A DNA stretch of 51,984 nt from Chromera velia (taxonomy: Eukaryota > Sar > Chromeraceae): positions 10,001 to 61,984 of the forward strand of contig JAHBMJ010005700.1 in the NCBI GenBank assembly GCA_018398765.1, read 5' to 3'. Shown one piece after another: positions 11,938 to 24,593 of the stretch (its first letter is position 1; every line of letters starts with the position of its first letter). Position numbers and translations under genes: made by a program. The notes beneath the pieces are model-generated. The model saw only the letters and a list, made by a program, of their open reading frames with translations. It was not told the origin of the DNA and ran no database searches.

Positions 11938-12654
11938 GATAGCCAACTGAGAGGGGAGAGAGAAGAAAGGAAAAACTTCACTGCACTGCGTCTCACGACA
12001 AGACAAGAAACCCGAAAATTACTAGACACAGTGAACAGTAAACCAGGAAGAAGCGGACCACTCAGTCTTGTTTCCCAGTTTCCCACGTACAGTGAGAAAG
12101 CACTGATCACTGCCGAACTGCAGCCTTCGTCAATTGTCCGTCTGCTCTGACAGGGGACAGAAGAGAAACGATTCTATAATTTTGACCACAAGTAAGGTTG
12201 ACCTTCGTTTAAAAATTGATTTTCGAAAGTTGAAACGGATTTGAAGGAGACGGATTTTTTTTCAATCCATGCGTCGCGCTTTTTTTGTATCCTTTGCCGG
12301 GGTCTTGGCCCGAACTACCATGGTAGTGGTAGGGGCCCTTGGGCCCCCAAGTTACCGCCCCATGGTTACCAAAGTAACGGTAACTCGCCGCCTCCCTAAG
12401 GGGCCCGGTAGTAACTCCTAACCGTCCTGTGTAGTGAAATGACTGGCTGTCTCACTGGATTGCTCTCTTTTGTGGCCCTCATTACCATTTTTGCCAAACG
12501 CTGCTATGAGATAAGATCATGCATGAATCGAGCATGGAATTTTGATCTTAGAAAGGGGCGAATGTTATATACTACTTATAAGCATACTTAGAAAAAAGAT
12601 AGAAATTAAATGAATCAATTTTAGTTTAAAATAGTACTATGCAAAAGAAAATCG

Positions 12655-12735
12655 TGCGCGTCGCTTGTTTTCATAACTTAGTGGTTAGCATACAGTACTA
12701 ACAAGCAGAAGGTCATGGATTCAATCCTGGCTATC
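12655..12735 (+). mobile_element. tRNA-like (SINE-head-like) sequence
   Basis: At 12673-12690 the sequence reads as an RNA polymerase III A box (aacttagtggttagca), and at 12717-12727 as a B box (ggattcaatcc). The spacing is about right for a tRNA. The T-arm stem is imperfect and no acceptor stem closes, so it is not an intact tRNA. It lies about 300 bp upstream of a LINE fragment. Best reading: a decayed tRNA-derived SINE or tRNA relic; a chance match is possible. Confidence 0.35.
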
Positions 12736-13020
12736 TCCCTTTTAAACATCAAAGAAAGAAGATGCAGAACGTTAACGTCTCATATCATACAGATATTAGC
12801 CTGTTACAATTCGATCAAAATCAGATGGAAGACTTTCGAAAGACTACAATAAAATTAGAATGATCGTCGAATCACAAGAAATCTGCATGTTTCTGACATG
12901 GATCGAGTCTGTCACTAGGGATCGACTTGAACTACCTCAGCGCCATCAACCCCTAAAGAGCCTTCAACCTCTGCAAACACTCACCAGCGCTAACCCCTCT
13001 AAGTAAATCTTAACAACGCA

Positions 13021-13855
13021 GTGGGGGACGAGTTTAGAAGAAAAGGCAAGGGCAGGAGGAAAAAGGTGGCAAGAAAGATCGTGGAGGGTACGTGGCTGTC
13101 CGACTGGTTAAAGGAAGACACTAAAAACGTTAAAGACAGAAACAAAATTTTCCCTCGCCTTGCAAATCTCTCTCCTTTCCAATCCAAGAATCTGACCAGA
13201 CAACGTTTGGCCATGTATCTTCTGAGTGAAAGGAAATGGCGCTCAAGAAGTGAATTGATAGAGTGCAATGTTGAACCTCTGCTAAGGAGTTTGTTACAGT
13301 CCTCCGCAGGCTTCCGTACACTTCTCAGGGCTCTGATAGGGGGGGACATAGATAGGACTCAACCAGAATGTCTATGTAATAAATGTTTGTCCCCCTCGAT
13401 CGCGTATGATAAAAAATGAAGTCCATGTCCTGATAGAATGTAAAAATTCGGAAAGGGAGCGAAGCAGGCTGAAAGAACTGTATGAAATTATAAAACAGAG
13501 AGTGCCCATCAACATAAGAATACAGATCGCACAACGCATTGCGGGTGTAACAGGGAGGCGTACTACAGATATAACGAGAAAAAAATGAAGGAAATGGTGT
13601 TGCTGTTGTGCACAATCCTACCTAGAAGCGGTTCTAAAGCGCTAACTGAGTGTCTCAAGAAGGTTCATTGTTTCGATCAGGCAAGTTGAGTCGAATCAAT
13701 CCGATTGGCATGCAGGCTTCCTTACCCCCCCCCCCCCCCCATGAATGCATGCTCTGGGTTGTTGGACCGTTGTCCTCAAAGCCTTGTTAGTGGCTTGGGA
13801 TCTAACCTCGCTGGGTCTAGAATTTAACCCTCAATCATCATCATCATCATCAGAT
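13021..13855 (+). mobile_element. 5'-truncated LINE 3' end, copy 2, with frameshift
   Basis: The frame from 13021 to 13417 encodes a basic protein ending in ECLCNKCLSPS. The homologous continuation, NEVHVLIECKNSERERSRLKELYEIIKQ, lies in another frame from 13406 to 13588. Comparison with copy 1 shows four extra bases near 13400-13415, a net +1 frameshift. The CxxC...H...C arrangement is that of LINE reverse-transcriptase C-termini. A 3' UTR shared with copy 1 follows (aagcggttctaaagcgcta at about 13627, gcatgcaggcttcc at about 13707), then a C14 run at 13727-13740, and an (ATC)n tail at about 13832-13851. The two copies are in opposite orientation about 12 kb apart. Both are non-functional. 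Confidence 0.72.
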
Positions 13856-14140
13856 AACATACATTGGCATAGAATTTTACTAAGAATTTTATGTTTCAAT
13901 AACTTAACAGGCCATTGGCAGTCCACAAAAATTGATGGATTGATTTATCTTAAAATTATAATGCACGATACTGTCCATACATACGAATCTAGATATACGA
14001 ATCTATTTGGCAGCAATCCAAGCTAGATAAATTACAATGTTTGTATGCACAATCTTTGAAATTCATACTTTGTTTGAATGTAGTCTGTTCAAATCTTTCT
14101 GTTTGAGGATGACCGTTGACTATGTTGACTTCCATGTCAC

Positions 14141-17100
14141 TCAAAAAGTCAACTCTGTGAAATCATCATCCGAGGAGAGATTCGCATCTCCCTCTCCACT
14201 GTCCTCCTCGGGGCCCGAGGCAGAAGAATCCAACAGCGCGTCCTCAAGATCACTCATACCCACTTCCCGGAGAAACTCTTCTTCGAGCCACTCTGCATCG
14301 TCAGAATCGATTCCGCTGCCCTCGAAAAGAGTCCCAGGTTTCCCCGCCCCTCCTGCACCAAAGGCAGACACAGAGGGGGACGCAGAACCTTGTGCTTGCA
14401 CAAATCCAGGCGGACCCTCAACACCTCCTGCCACCGCTCCGAGAACCATCCCTTTCTTCTCCTGAGTGCTCTCCATTTCTTTGAACCCTTTTGGATAGAC
14501 CCCTTTTGAAAGGATATGTACAGCATCACCAGATGCAAAAGACGATACCGGCACCCCCGTCAAAGTTCCGCCCGGACTGCCACCCCCGACATCAGTCACT
14601 TCCACGAGATCCAAGTCCGAATCCTCATCAGACTCCTCCCTCTCTCTCTGCACTTTCCCGTTCCTTTGCCCTCCTTGAACCAACGACGGTCGCTTTCTCT
14701 TCATCATCACAGAATCTGCTGGTCTAGCTCTCCCTGCCTGCGTGCCGTCTGCCGACACAACCACGGCATGAAGAGGATTGCTCGACCTCGTCACCCCGCG
14801 TGCAGTTCGAGCAGGGGCTTCCGTCCCCCCTGCTTTCTCTCCGTTGCCCCTCTTCTCCTCTGCTTCCACGAAAGGAAACGAAGCTGCTGTTCCTTCCCCG
14901 TACCTGTCGTGTCTGCTTGATCCCCCTTCCCTTCTATTCGACTCTCTCGTTTCCCTCCTCCCCCTCTCAAGAGATACTGAGAGAGAAGCCCTCGCAGTCT
15001 CCCTCAACTGCTCAAGGGCAGTCTGCGGTTTTGCAAGTCAGAGAGTGAAATGCAGACGCAGAAGAAAGCAGAAAGAAAGAGACATGAATGTGAGGAGTAA
15101 AGAAAGGAAACAAAAAACTAAAAACTGGCACGCCTCCGTGAGTCTGTGAAGACGGAGAGCAGAAGATGAAATACAATGCAACTTCAGAGTGAGGCAGGAT
15201 GACATCCGTGATAATTTGCACTTGCCCATCTCTCAGCTCACCTCCACACATACTGAAGGAGACCACCTATCACGGGCACCCCCTAGCTGCAGCTGACTGA
15301 CCTCTCTCTTCTCTATCAGAAGGCTGGCTGCCTTGTCCCTCACTGCGTGGGCTTTTGCCCTTGCGACATCCCTTCTCCACTCCAGCTGTTCCATCTCTTC
15401 CTCGTCTCGCCTCTCCCTCTCCCTCTGCCCGTCTCTCTCCACCTCCCCACCCTCTCTTTTTTGTTCCCAGTTCCCCTCTTCCGCCTCGGCAAGCAACCCC
15501 ACAGACGCCGTCATGGCGCTTCCTTTGTGAGCGTCGCCTCCCTGTACTGCTCTCTCACCGACCTCCCTTATCGCAGCGAGTTCTCCCTTTTCTCTCTCCC
15601 TACCACCCTCCCCCTTTGCCCCTCTAACCTCTCCTAGTCCTCCTCGACCCCTCAAAGTGTCTAGTGTGACATGCTCGGGAAGGGGGTCAAGAAACACCTG
15701 CAAACAGAGAGAAGACAAGTTTGTTTTTCTCTTCCCAAAGACAGAGACAGGAAAGCAGATATACAAACAGACACATGAAATGACACTATGCATTCAAACA
15801 GAGGGAGAGAGACATAAAGATGAACGGGCGGTATGTTTGCTTTCAGACAGAGTGAGACACAAACTGATAAGAAAGCCGGTCGACAGACACCACTCCCCCA
15901 CCTCTTTCTACTGCAACGCAGGAAGGAGCGTTTCGATACACACGTAGAGAGAGAGTGAGACAGAGGCAAACTTCTGGAGGGTCCCTAGTGAGCAAATCAA
16001 ATAACAACCGTTTACCGAAAGTCCTACAACGTTTTGTTTTCTCGTAATTGGTGCGGGTGTTTGCGGGTCTCGTTGGCTTCGCATTCCTTCTCTATTTTTT
16101 CGCAATCACCTTCGTATGCCGAGCGCATTCGTGAATGTATGAAATGGAAAAGGGGGAAGAGAGACAGCCAGGGGAAACATCGTGGAGGAAGAGAAAGAAA
16201 GAAAGTGTAGAAAGAAAGACCTCAACCAAGTCTTCCTCGTCTGCTCCCACGATTCCCTCCAGACTATCGAGACCTCTCTCCAACAATTCTGCGCACTTGT
16301 CCGGATGCTCCTGCATGCACTCATCCGCCCATTCCATTATCACACATTCATTCAGCATGGAACGGTCTGTCTAGAGAGCCAAAGCAAAATCCTCCGATCT
16401 GAGACTCTCTTTCTTTCGGCGGCTTCGTTGAAGCTGGGCCTTGTCACGCAGACACTGCTGCCATTTCCATCAAATCGCTTCTCTCGCATTGCGCAACAAA
16501 CAGAAAACGGAGGAGCTCTCCACATAGAAAAGAGGGCGACGTGCTTTGCTGATGCAGACACAGGAACCAGATCCCATAGACACACACGCATGAACGCCCA
16601 TGCATTCCGGTGCCCACACATGAACCAACCAACCGACGAACCCTGAGGTCTTCTATTTGCAGCACCTCTCCCACCCTCTTTTGTCTCTCTAACTCCTCCT
16701 CGCAACTCTCAGGATCAGCCATTACGCCTCTCCCTCTCTGCACACCCCCACCACTTGTCTCTGTCTCAGGCGGCCCCCTCCCCCTCCCGCCGGAGTACGA
16801 ACGAACCGACGTCAGGCGGACGTCACCCCTCTCCGCAAACAGACGGAACACCTCAGAGATCCCCGTCCTGCAGAAAACAAACAGTCATGGGAGTGACGTC
16901 CTGAAAAGACCACTGCCCGTGACAATAATCGGAGCAGGCGAGCATACGACGGTCGTGCAGGCACAAGATGAACACTTGCAAATGAGCTATTGGTGTCCAT
17001 AAGTGAATGAATGAATGAATGAATGAATAAGCCGTTGAATCCCCCATCACCGACTGACCATCCCATTTTCAGTGTGAAGTTTCTCAGCATCCCGCATCTG

Positions 17101-20100
17101 CACACGCGGATAGACAATCCGAATTCTCAGGTCATCACACGAAAAGAGAAAAGAGCAAGAACTCGACACGGTCCGAGTCGTCAAAAAACTAATTCGGTCC
17201 AACCAACAACTTCCAGTCAGCACCGGTCCTTTAAATCTTAAAATCGGGCGGTCAGAGGGTGAGCCCGTCACTTTGTCGGTCGGTCAGTCACTCAGTGAGG
17301 CAGTCAGTTTGCCAGTCAGCCAAGTGAGCAATCACACAAGCAGTCCATCAGTCGGTCATTCAGTCAACTGCTGACAGTCAGTCCCTGCAATAAATCCACC
17401 CAGCCTTCCATCTCACCTCACCTCACCTCATCATCGTTTGCTTCTGCAACTCCTGCAGCTCTCCCACCGAGGTGCCGTACCTGTGTTTGCATAGATAGAT
17501 GCACAAACAGACAAACACACAGACAGCCAAACAGACACTTGAACCTACACGCACGAACACGCTCACGCAGACGAAAGAGACAGTAGAGAGAGAAAGAGAT
17601 AATAGAATTAAAAAAAGGAAAGGCAAGAGAGGCACAGAGACAGAGACAACGACAGGGTCCAAGGGAGAAAGACATGCGGACAGAAAGACAGTCAAGACAG
17701 AGACAGGGCGACACAGACTTTTCTCAGGCACAGAAAAACACCTCTCCAACTCATCTTGTGCAGCTGGTGCAGACAGAACAGAAAGGGGGAAGCAAAGATG
17801 AAACGCAAAAAGGTACACGAGGACTGCCATGACCCCAAAAGGTCTGATACAACGCCATTTTCAGGCAGAAACCCACACCGATAGAGACTTCAGGTGTCTC
17901 TTTGTGCTCTCCCGTGCTTTTCGTCGTGGCCCTCTCGAGGAAAGGCAAGGCAAGAGGAAAGGTGAGGCGAAATGAAAGCATCAAAACTCGGGAAGGAATA
18001 CAAGAGGAAGAGAAAAGACAGCCAGACGGGCAGAGAGAGAGAGAGAGAGAAGCCGACTTACGCCCTTGCCACCTTCCCCATTGCGTCTCTCCTCGCTCTC
18101 CTCTCCCCTGGGTGTGCCTGTTGATGATGTTGCATTTCGCCCTCTCTTCTCTGTTTGTCCGTCTCCGCGAGCAAGAAAAGCGCCCAGGCGAACGCAAAGC
18201 GGCGGTGTCTGAGGGCTGCCCGTTCCCGCACCGTGCCCGGACAGGGTCTCCTGCATTCATGCATGCATGCATGTGAGTGAAGGTACACGGAAGGAAGGAA
18301 GATGAAGATGAACAAACAAGAGAAGAGGCTGGGTGGACATGCAGGAAGGACAACACCGCGGCGGCATGAATATTCATTCACGATTCTCAACACGGTCACC
18401 TAGCTCCACTCATCAAGCACAATTAAGCAGAGAGGAGGGAGATTCTTGTCTCTTCTCTCCGAAGCCCCCGAGCGAGAAGGCTGGAATGTAAGAACGACAG
18501 GCCGATAGAGTGGCTGAAAGAGACATTGACCCACCTCCCATGCAGCACGTCGTCGTACATCCTCCAGGCGGGTGTGAAGCTAGGAGGTTCCTGAGCGGCC
18601 TGCAGAAGAGAAGAGATCGAGGATGTACTAGTGGAATGAGAGACGAAAAACACTGACGGTAGCACCCAAAAGAAAACTGGGAGAAGGTCTTGCGACAGGA
18701 AATGATGGACAGCCAGGCATCCCTCCCACCTACCCAGCCCCCCCCCTACCTGGACAAACCACTCTGGAGACAGCCCGAGTCCCTGCATGAACTCCCTCAC
18801 TTCCGAGTTACCCGCACCCCTGCGGACGACTTGAAGGATTTTCCGCCAATCCAGTTGGTTCAAAGGGGGGTCGGCAGGGACTGCAGAAAGAAAGGAGGAA
18901 GGTGGGCGGAAGAAAAGAACGAAAGACAGAAAGAAAGAAAAAACGAGAGAGAGAAAAGAACCGCCAAACCAAATCGACAGAGAGAGTTCTCTCAGTAGGC
19001 ATCATCACACGGTCAGGAGTGCCCATATATTTATTTCTATAAAAAAAAACTGCCGCATCACACTGTAGTGTCCACATATTTCCACAAGAAGAAACTGCCG
19101 CATCAAGGCAAACAACCGGACTTCAACACTCCACCCAGCTGGTTGGTTGACTGGAGGAAGAGTCATTGCACAGTTATGAATGAGGAAAGAGTGCATTGGA
19201 TTCAACCAGAAAAAACAGATAGATGAAAGGTAGATAACTTCTGTCCAACTTTTCGGGAGAAGGCAAGGAAGCTTGATAGTCTCGCGAAAGATGGAAGGCC
19301 GACAGAAAGAAAAAAGAGACCAAGCTAGTCTACTGGGACGTACATCCTAGTCACCATGAGGACAGAGAACCAGACGGCACAGCGAAAACCCTTCACCCAC
19401 ACTGTCCGCAGTCACAGGCACGCAACGCCCTACCTGCCAGGAAGAGAGGGTGAAGAGATGTAGACAGACAGAGGCCCTGGCAGAGAGCACGAGAGAGTTC
19501 GACAGAGGTCTCAAGACCCTCAGGAATGCTGAAGGACGAATCAACCAACGCAACTCCTGCAAAAAAAAAAAAAAAAAGAAGCCAGAGAGATCCAAGAACG
19601 CGATTGGTGGGATGCAGAGATAAGAGGGGCTGCATGCAGTTGAGACCCGCTTCGCATCTCTTCTTCATGTATTATTTGTCCCCATTTTTTTTCACTGCGA
19701 ATCTGCAAATGCCCTCTCTCTGCCTTCCACCCTCCTGCACCTCTCTGCTTGCATTCCTTTGTTCGCACACGTACGTGCAGATGTCACAAGAAAGGCATCT
19801 GTCCGGCCGGACAAATATGAATGGAATGTGGTCAACGCACACAATTCTTCTCTTGCAAAGAAATAGGGACAGGCACCTCACTACAAGACAACACACAACA
19901 CACAGACCCACCAAGATCTGACAACTGGAGACGGCATGCAGGTGGAATCTTCCGTGGAGGAAGCGCCTGTGGGGGGGAGGAGGAGGAGTCTGCCGGGGCC
20001 TTCTCCTCTCTCTTTCCTTTCTCGACACTCCCACTCGACCCCGCCCCGCCTCTCTCTTTGCTCTCACTCTCCTTTTTAATTTGGACTTCTGTCTCCACTC

Positions 20101-20504
20101 CGTTACTTCCGTTTGTATTTTCCTTCTCCGCAAACTCTTCTGAAGAAGCTGCGGCATATCCGGGGCCCTCGTGTGAGGCCTGGCCGGGGTCCTTGTTGGT
20201 CCCCTTGACCGCAACGGGGCCTGTTGGTGTGATGGTGGGTTCCGGTACTGTGGGATGACCTCGGCTTTTGACCGTCTGACCAGGCTGTGCAGCCGATAGG
20301 GGGGAGCATGGGTGAGTTCCAGTGACCGTCACGATCCTGCCACTGATGAGGTATCGGAACACCGTCTGGAGCTCTTCCACAAATTTCTCTCTCTCCTCTT
20401 GGGTCGAAATCTGCACATCAAAGAGGGGGCAGAAGGGAGGGCGCGCAGGGGAAAGAGCGCGCGCGCGCGTGTGTGTGTATGAGAGAGAGAGAGAGAGAGA
20501 GAGG

Positions 20505-20544
<40 letters not shown>

Positions 20545-20943
20545 CGTATGGATTTTTCTGTTTCGTGATGGTGGTAACCTGCAATGATTGTCTATCAGAC
20601 GGACACTCCACAAGACACTAGCCCCTGAGCGTTTGTCTCAGCTGTCTGACCTACCTACCTGTCTGCATCTGAGGGAGAACTCGTGTAGGACCCGAGTGAC
20701 GTCCTCGACAGTCTGGACTTCAGGAAGCGACAGAATCTGCAGACAACCGCACGAGCTTTGAAGTGAGGGGGTCATCAAACACCCTCGAAAGAAACCAAAA
20801 ACACGACACAGTGAGCTGCAGAGACAAACATCGAGACAAAGAAAGATAGACACAGAGAGGGGGGGGAGAGAGAGAAGGAAAAAAACAAGACACACACACA
20901 CACACACACACACACGCGCGCGCGCCCGCACACACACACACAC

Positions 20944-21024
<81 letters not shown>

Positions 21025-21750
21025 AAGGAAGGAAAAGAAATACCAAACAAAGAGCTGGGCTTGTCTTCTTTCCGAGCAGACAGACCTCAATCACAGCTCT
21101 TGCAAGGTTTTGCCCGTGCAACTGGCTACTCACTCCGGCATCTCCACCCTTTAGAAGCTTCTGCAATCAGCAAAACCCACCAACCAAAGTAAACGGACAG
21201 AGAAGAGAGAGATGCACCTGCAAACCCAAGCAGACGAAGCAGAAGCACCAAGCAGTACCACAGGTCCGTCGCTCCATCTCCCCCCCGCCTCCCTTCACAC
21301 GAGTGGAAACAGGCAACTATGCAGCACCGCACCAAATCAACAAATTGACAGAGGCAAACCAGCTGTCCCAAAAGATCCTTTCATCTTTCCTTCTTCGTTC
21401 CTCGCGGACAGACAGACACACTGACAGACACGCGCACAGAGGCGAAGAGGTAAGTCGACATACCTTTGCCAGATTGATTTCTGAGGCTGCAGCAAGAACG
21501 AACACTTCTCCTCTGCGCATACACATGGACAGTGAGAACTGTTTCAGAGAAAGAGATGGAGTACAGGAATGTACAGATAAAAACAGAAATCAGTAAATAA
21601 GCAGCTCGCATGAAGGCATCAGGGGGTGCGAGCTGCATATCTTTACATCCAAATAACTCTCTTTTGATTTCACGGGAACTTTCGAAATGACTTGCCAGAA
21701 TGCTCTTTCTTTCTTTCTTTCATTCTTCCTTCCTTCCTTCCTTCCTTCCG

Positions 21751-21781
<31 letters not shown>

Positions 21782-24551
21782 TTTCCTTTCTTTTTTTAAC
21801 GCTTCACAACGATGCATCAATCCCGTGGTTGCCATCCAGCCTCTTCACGAGAAAGGATCCTGACTTGTGCAGGTCGTCTACTATCTTGCCCGCTTGCACA
21901 AAAACACACACACAGACACACGTACACATGCGCGTAACACACACGCACACACATACACCTACCTGTCATGAAACCCCAACCGCCCTGCACGCCCCGCCAT
22001 TTGAGAGAAGCGTCTTGGATCAAGAGGTGCAGTGCCCACCTGCAAGCACACCTCATAAATGATGGCCCATTCACTCATTTACTCACTCACACAAACATTG
22101 TTGTCACAGAACTATGCATCCCCTCGCCATTTGAAGACACACAGATACCAGAAAAGGGAGGAGACAGTTGCTCGAAACGTGTATCCTCATCTGTCGAAGG
22201 TGCCCTCAAAAACTCCGAAACATCGACACAAACCGCATCCAGGGGTACCACACAAAGTATACACACGCAAGCATCCCTTCTTCTCAGCGAACGTACAAGG
22301 GCCGAGCAGCTTTTAAACAACCGACTCGACCTCACCTTCAGAGGAGGCGAGAAAATCACCCTGGATGCTGGCAGATTCACCCCCACTGCGACTGTTGAGG
22401 TCGCACAGAGAACCCGTAGTGTCCCTTTCCTGAACCCTCTCTCTATTGCCCTCTTCTCCGTAACACCCAGACCTGCAGACAGAAGGGGGGCAGGAAGAAT
22501 GAACAGCACCTCGATCGATAATCATGAGACAGTACCCTCCAGGTGAACAAAATATAATCCAGACAGACAAAAAGTCGCATAGAAAGTACAGACACAAAAG
22601 TCTCCCCAGAAAAGACCCGAAAAAACAAAATGAAACAGCCCGTCCAGAGACCCCCTCCCCCGACCTGCATGATGAAACCCAACTCCCAAAGGCACACACT
22701 CTTTGAAGACCTCCAGCGCCTTCCACGCCCCCCCTTCCTGCCCCTCCCCACCCCCATACCCCTCTGCGGCAACTTCCAACTCCACAAGGAGACGCCGTCT
22801 CTCAAGCAGAGAGCCCCTGCTGTCCAGTTCCGCTCCGAAGAAGGGGAAATCAAGCTCATCATCCTCGTCGTGCACGACTGTAGAGGTGAGTGCCTCGGAA
22901 AGGCTGTGCCTTTTGGGAGGAGACGGAGACGCCCCCCGAAGTTTGGAGAGAAACCTGCGGGGCAAGTGAGGGATCTCCGCCTCTCTCTACAAAGGATCGG
23001 CTCTCTCTCTGCTCAGGAATGTAAAACAAAAATATTGGCAGCAGACGAAGCACTCCACATGATCGACTTTCACTCGTTTGTTCGAAAGAGTCAGAAGAAT
23101 TGAGAGAGAGCAGAAGGTGGGTAGGGATGCACAACTTCAGATCTTCAGATAAAAAGGCGGGGAGACGGAGACAAAAAACAACATGCATGATACGAGTACT
23201 GTGTCATGCAATCTACAGTCGCCATGCATGGAGTCAGATGGGGGGAACGAACGAGAAATGCAACAGCTACCCTGCTAGAATTCTGATCTGACCTTGCAAC
23301 TTCCTTCGCTGTGATTTCCGTCTTCGCCCGAGAAGAACAAAAGATTAGTACCTGTCCATTACTCGCCTCCTCTGCCCTTCCACCCAATCTTCCACTATGT
23401 CCCCCTTCGCCCCCTTTCACTTCCACATCAAGCTCTGCCTGTCTGTCTGGATGTATGCCGATGCCTTCTGCAACCAGCGTTCCAAGAACCTCCCCCTCAG
23501 CAACCCCCATCTGCTTTACTACTCTGAACCCTTCAAACAAGGCCTTTTCCTTTTCTTTCTCCTTCGCGTTCATATTGACAGAAGGCGAAGAGCTCTTTGC
23601 CGTCGCTTTGCCGTTAATCACAGACGCTCCCGCGGTCCCACCAGATCCAGTATCAACTGCGCTGGCAGAAGGGGAGAAGGGGAAGGACGGAGATCCAGAA
23701 GCAGTCGAAAAGGGGGAAGAGGAAAACTCGGACTCTTCACTTCCCCCCTTCGAATTCAATGCGAACACATTCGGAGACCCAGACACTTTCAGGTAGAAGT
23801 CCAGAGGAACGGGCCGCTCACTCTCTGCTGACTGGAACGACACCCCTCCCATCCAATCCGACAGCTGCAAGAGAAAAGGGGAAAGGGGCAAAACACACAG
23901 ACAGATATGGGTCAACGCCCCCCCCTAAAGAGAAAGGGTGGGAGAAAGTCAGCAAGGATATTCAGGATCAGAAAGGGCCTCATGAAATGAAACGCCAGCT
24001 TATGTATCCCCAACTTTCTTCTGCTCTCACGCTTGAACAGATACACAGAAACACGCCCGACCCGGTTAGTCACACCTGATATCCTATTCGACGTATAAAG
24101 ATCAGCACAATGAACACACACATACAGCTTCAACAATGAACACACACATACGCTTCAGCTGACCGACCTCCTGGGCATTCGGAAGTGTGGCAGAGAATGC
24201 TATGATGCGACAGTCGAAGGGCGCGAAGTCTTCTTTCCGTCTCCTTTCCCGTTCTCTGTTCTCTCTCCTGTCCTTTTCTTTCTCCCGAAGTTTTCGCCTT
24301 TTCGTTGGACCGCGATCGCGCACGTTCTCTTCGTCTTCTTCCGCCCCCCCCTCCCCTTCCCTTTCTCTTTCCCTCTCCTCCTCTTCCTCTGCGGCTCTCG
24401 CTGCTGCCTCCTTCTTCCGTTGCAGTTCTCGAAGGTACAAAATCTTCAAAATCAAAATCTCAAGGAGAAATCCTCTGCAAAAGAAGAGGCAGAGAGAGGG
24501 AGAGAGAGACGAGATAAAACAATATTAGAGAAAAACACACAAACACACACA

Positions 24552-24593
<42 letters not shown>

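Noticed and set aside
16371..16460. In-frame [10 protein letters not shown] upstream of a helicase exon, stopped by TAG
   Set aside because: The ctctctag at this point is a good acceptor, and the next exon already supplies the helix-hairpin-helix. The resemblance is probably chance.
17755..17786. Candidate exon AQDELER before YGTSVGELQ
   Set aside because: Direct joining of 18062 to 17480 is in phase and matches the family; the candidate needs a different phase.
21817..21895. Extra helicase exon reading [15 protein letters not shown]
   Set aside because: It fits phase on one side only. Joining the exon ending at 21963 directly to 21512 gives [20 protein letters not shown] wording that matches the family and is in phase.
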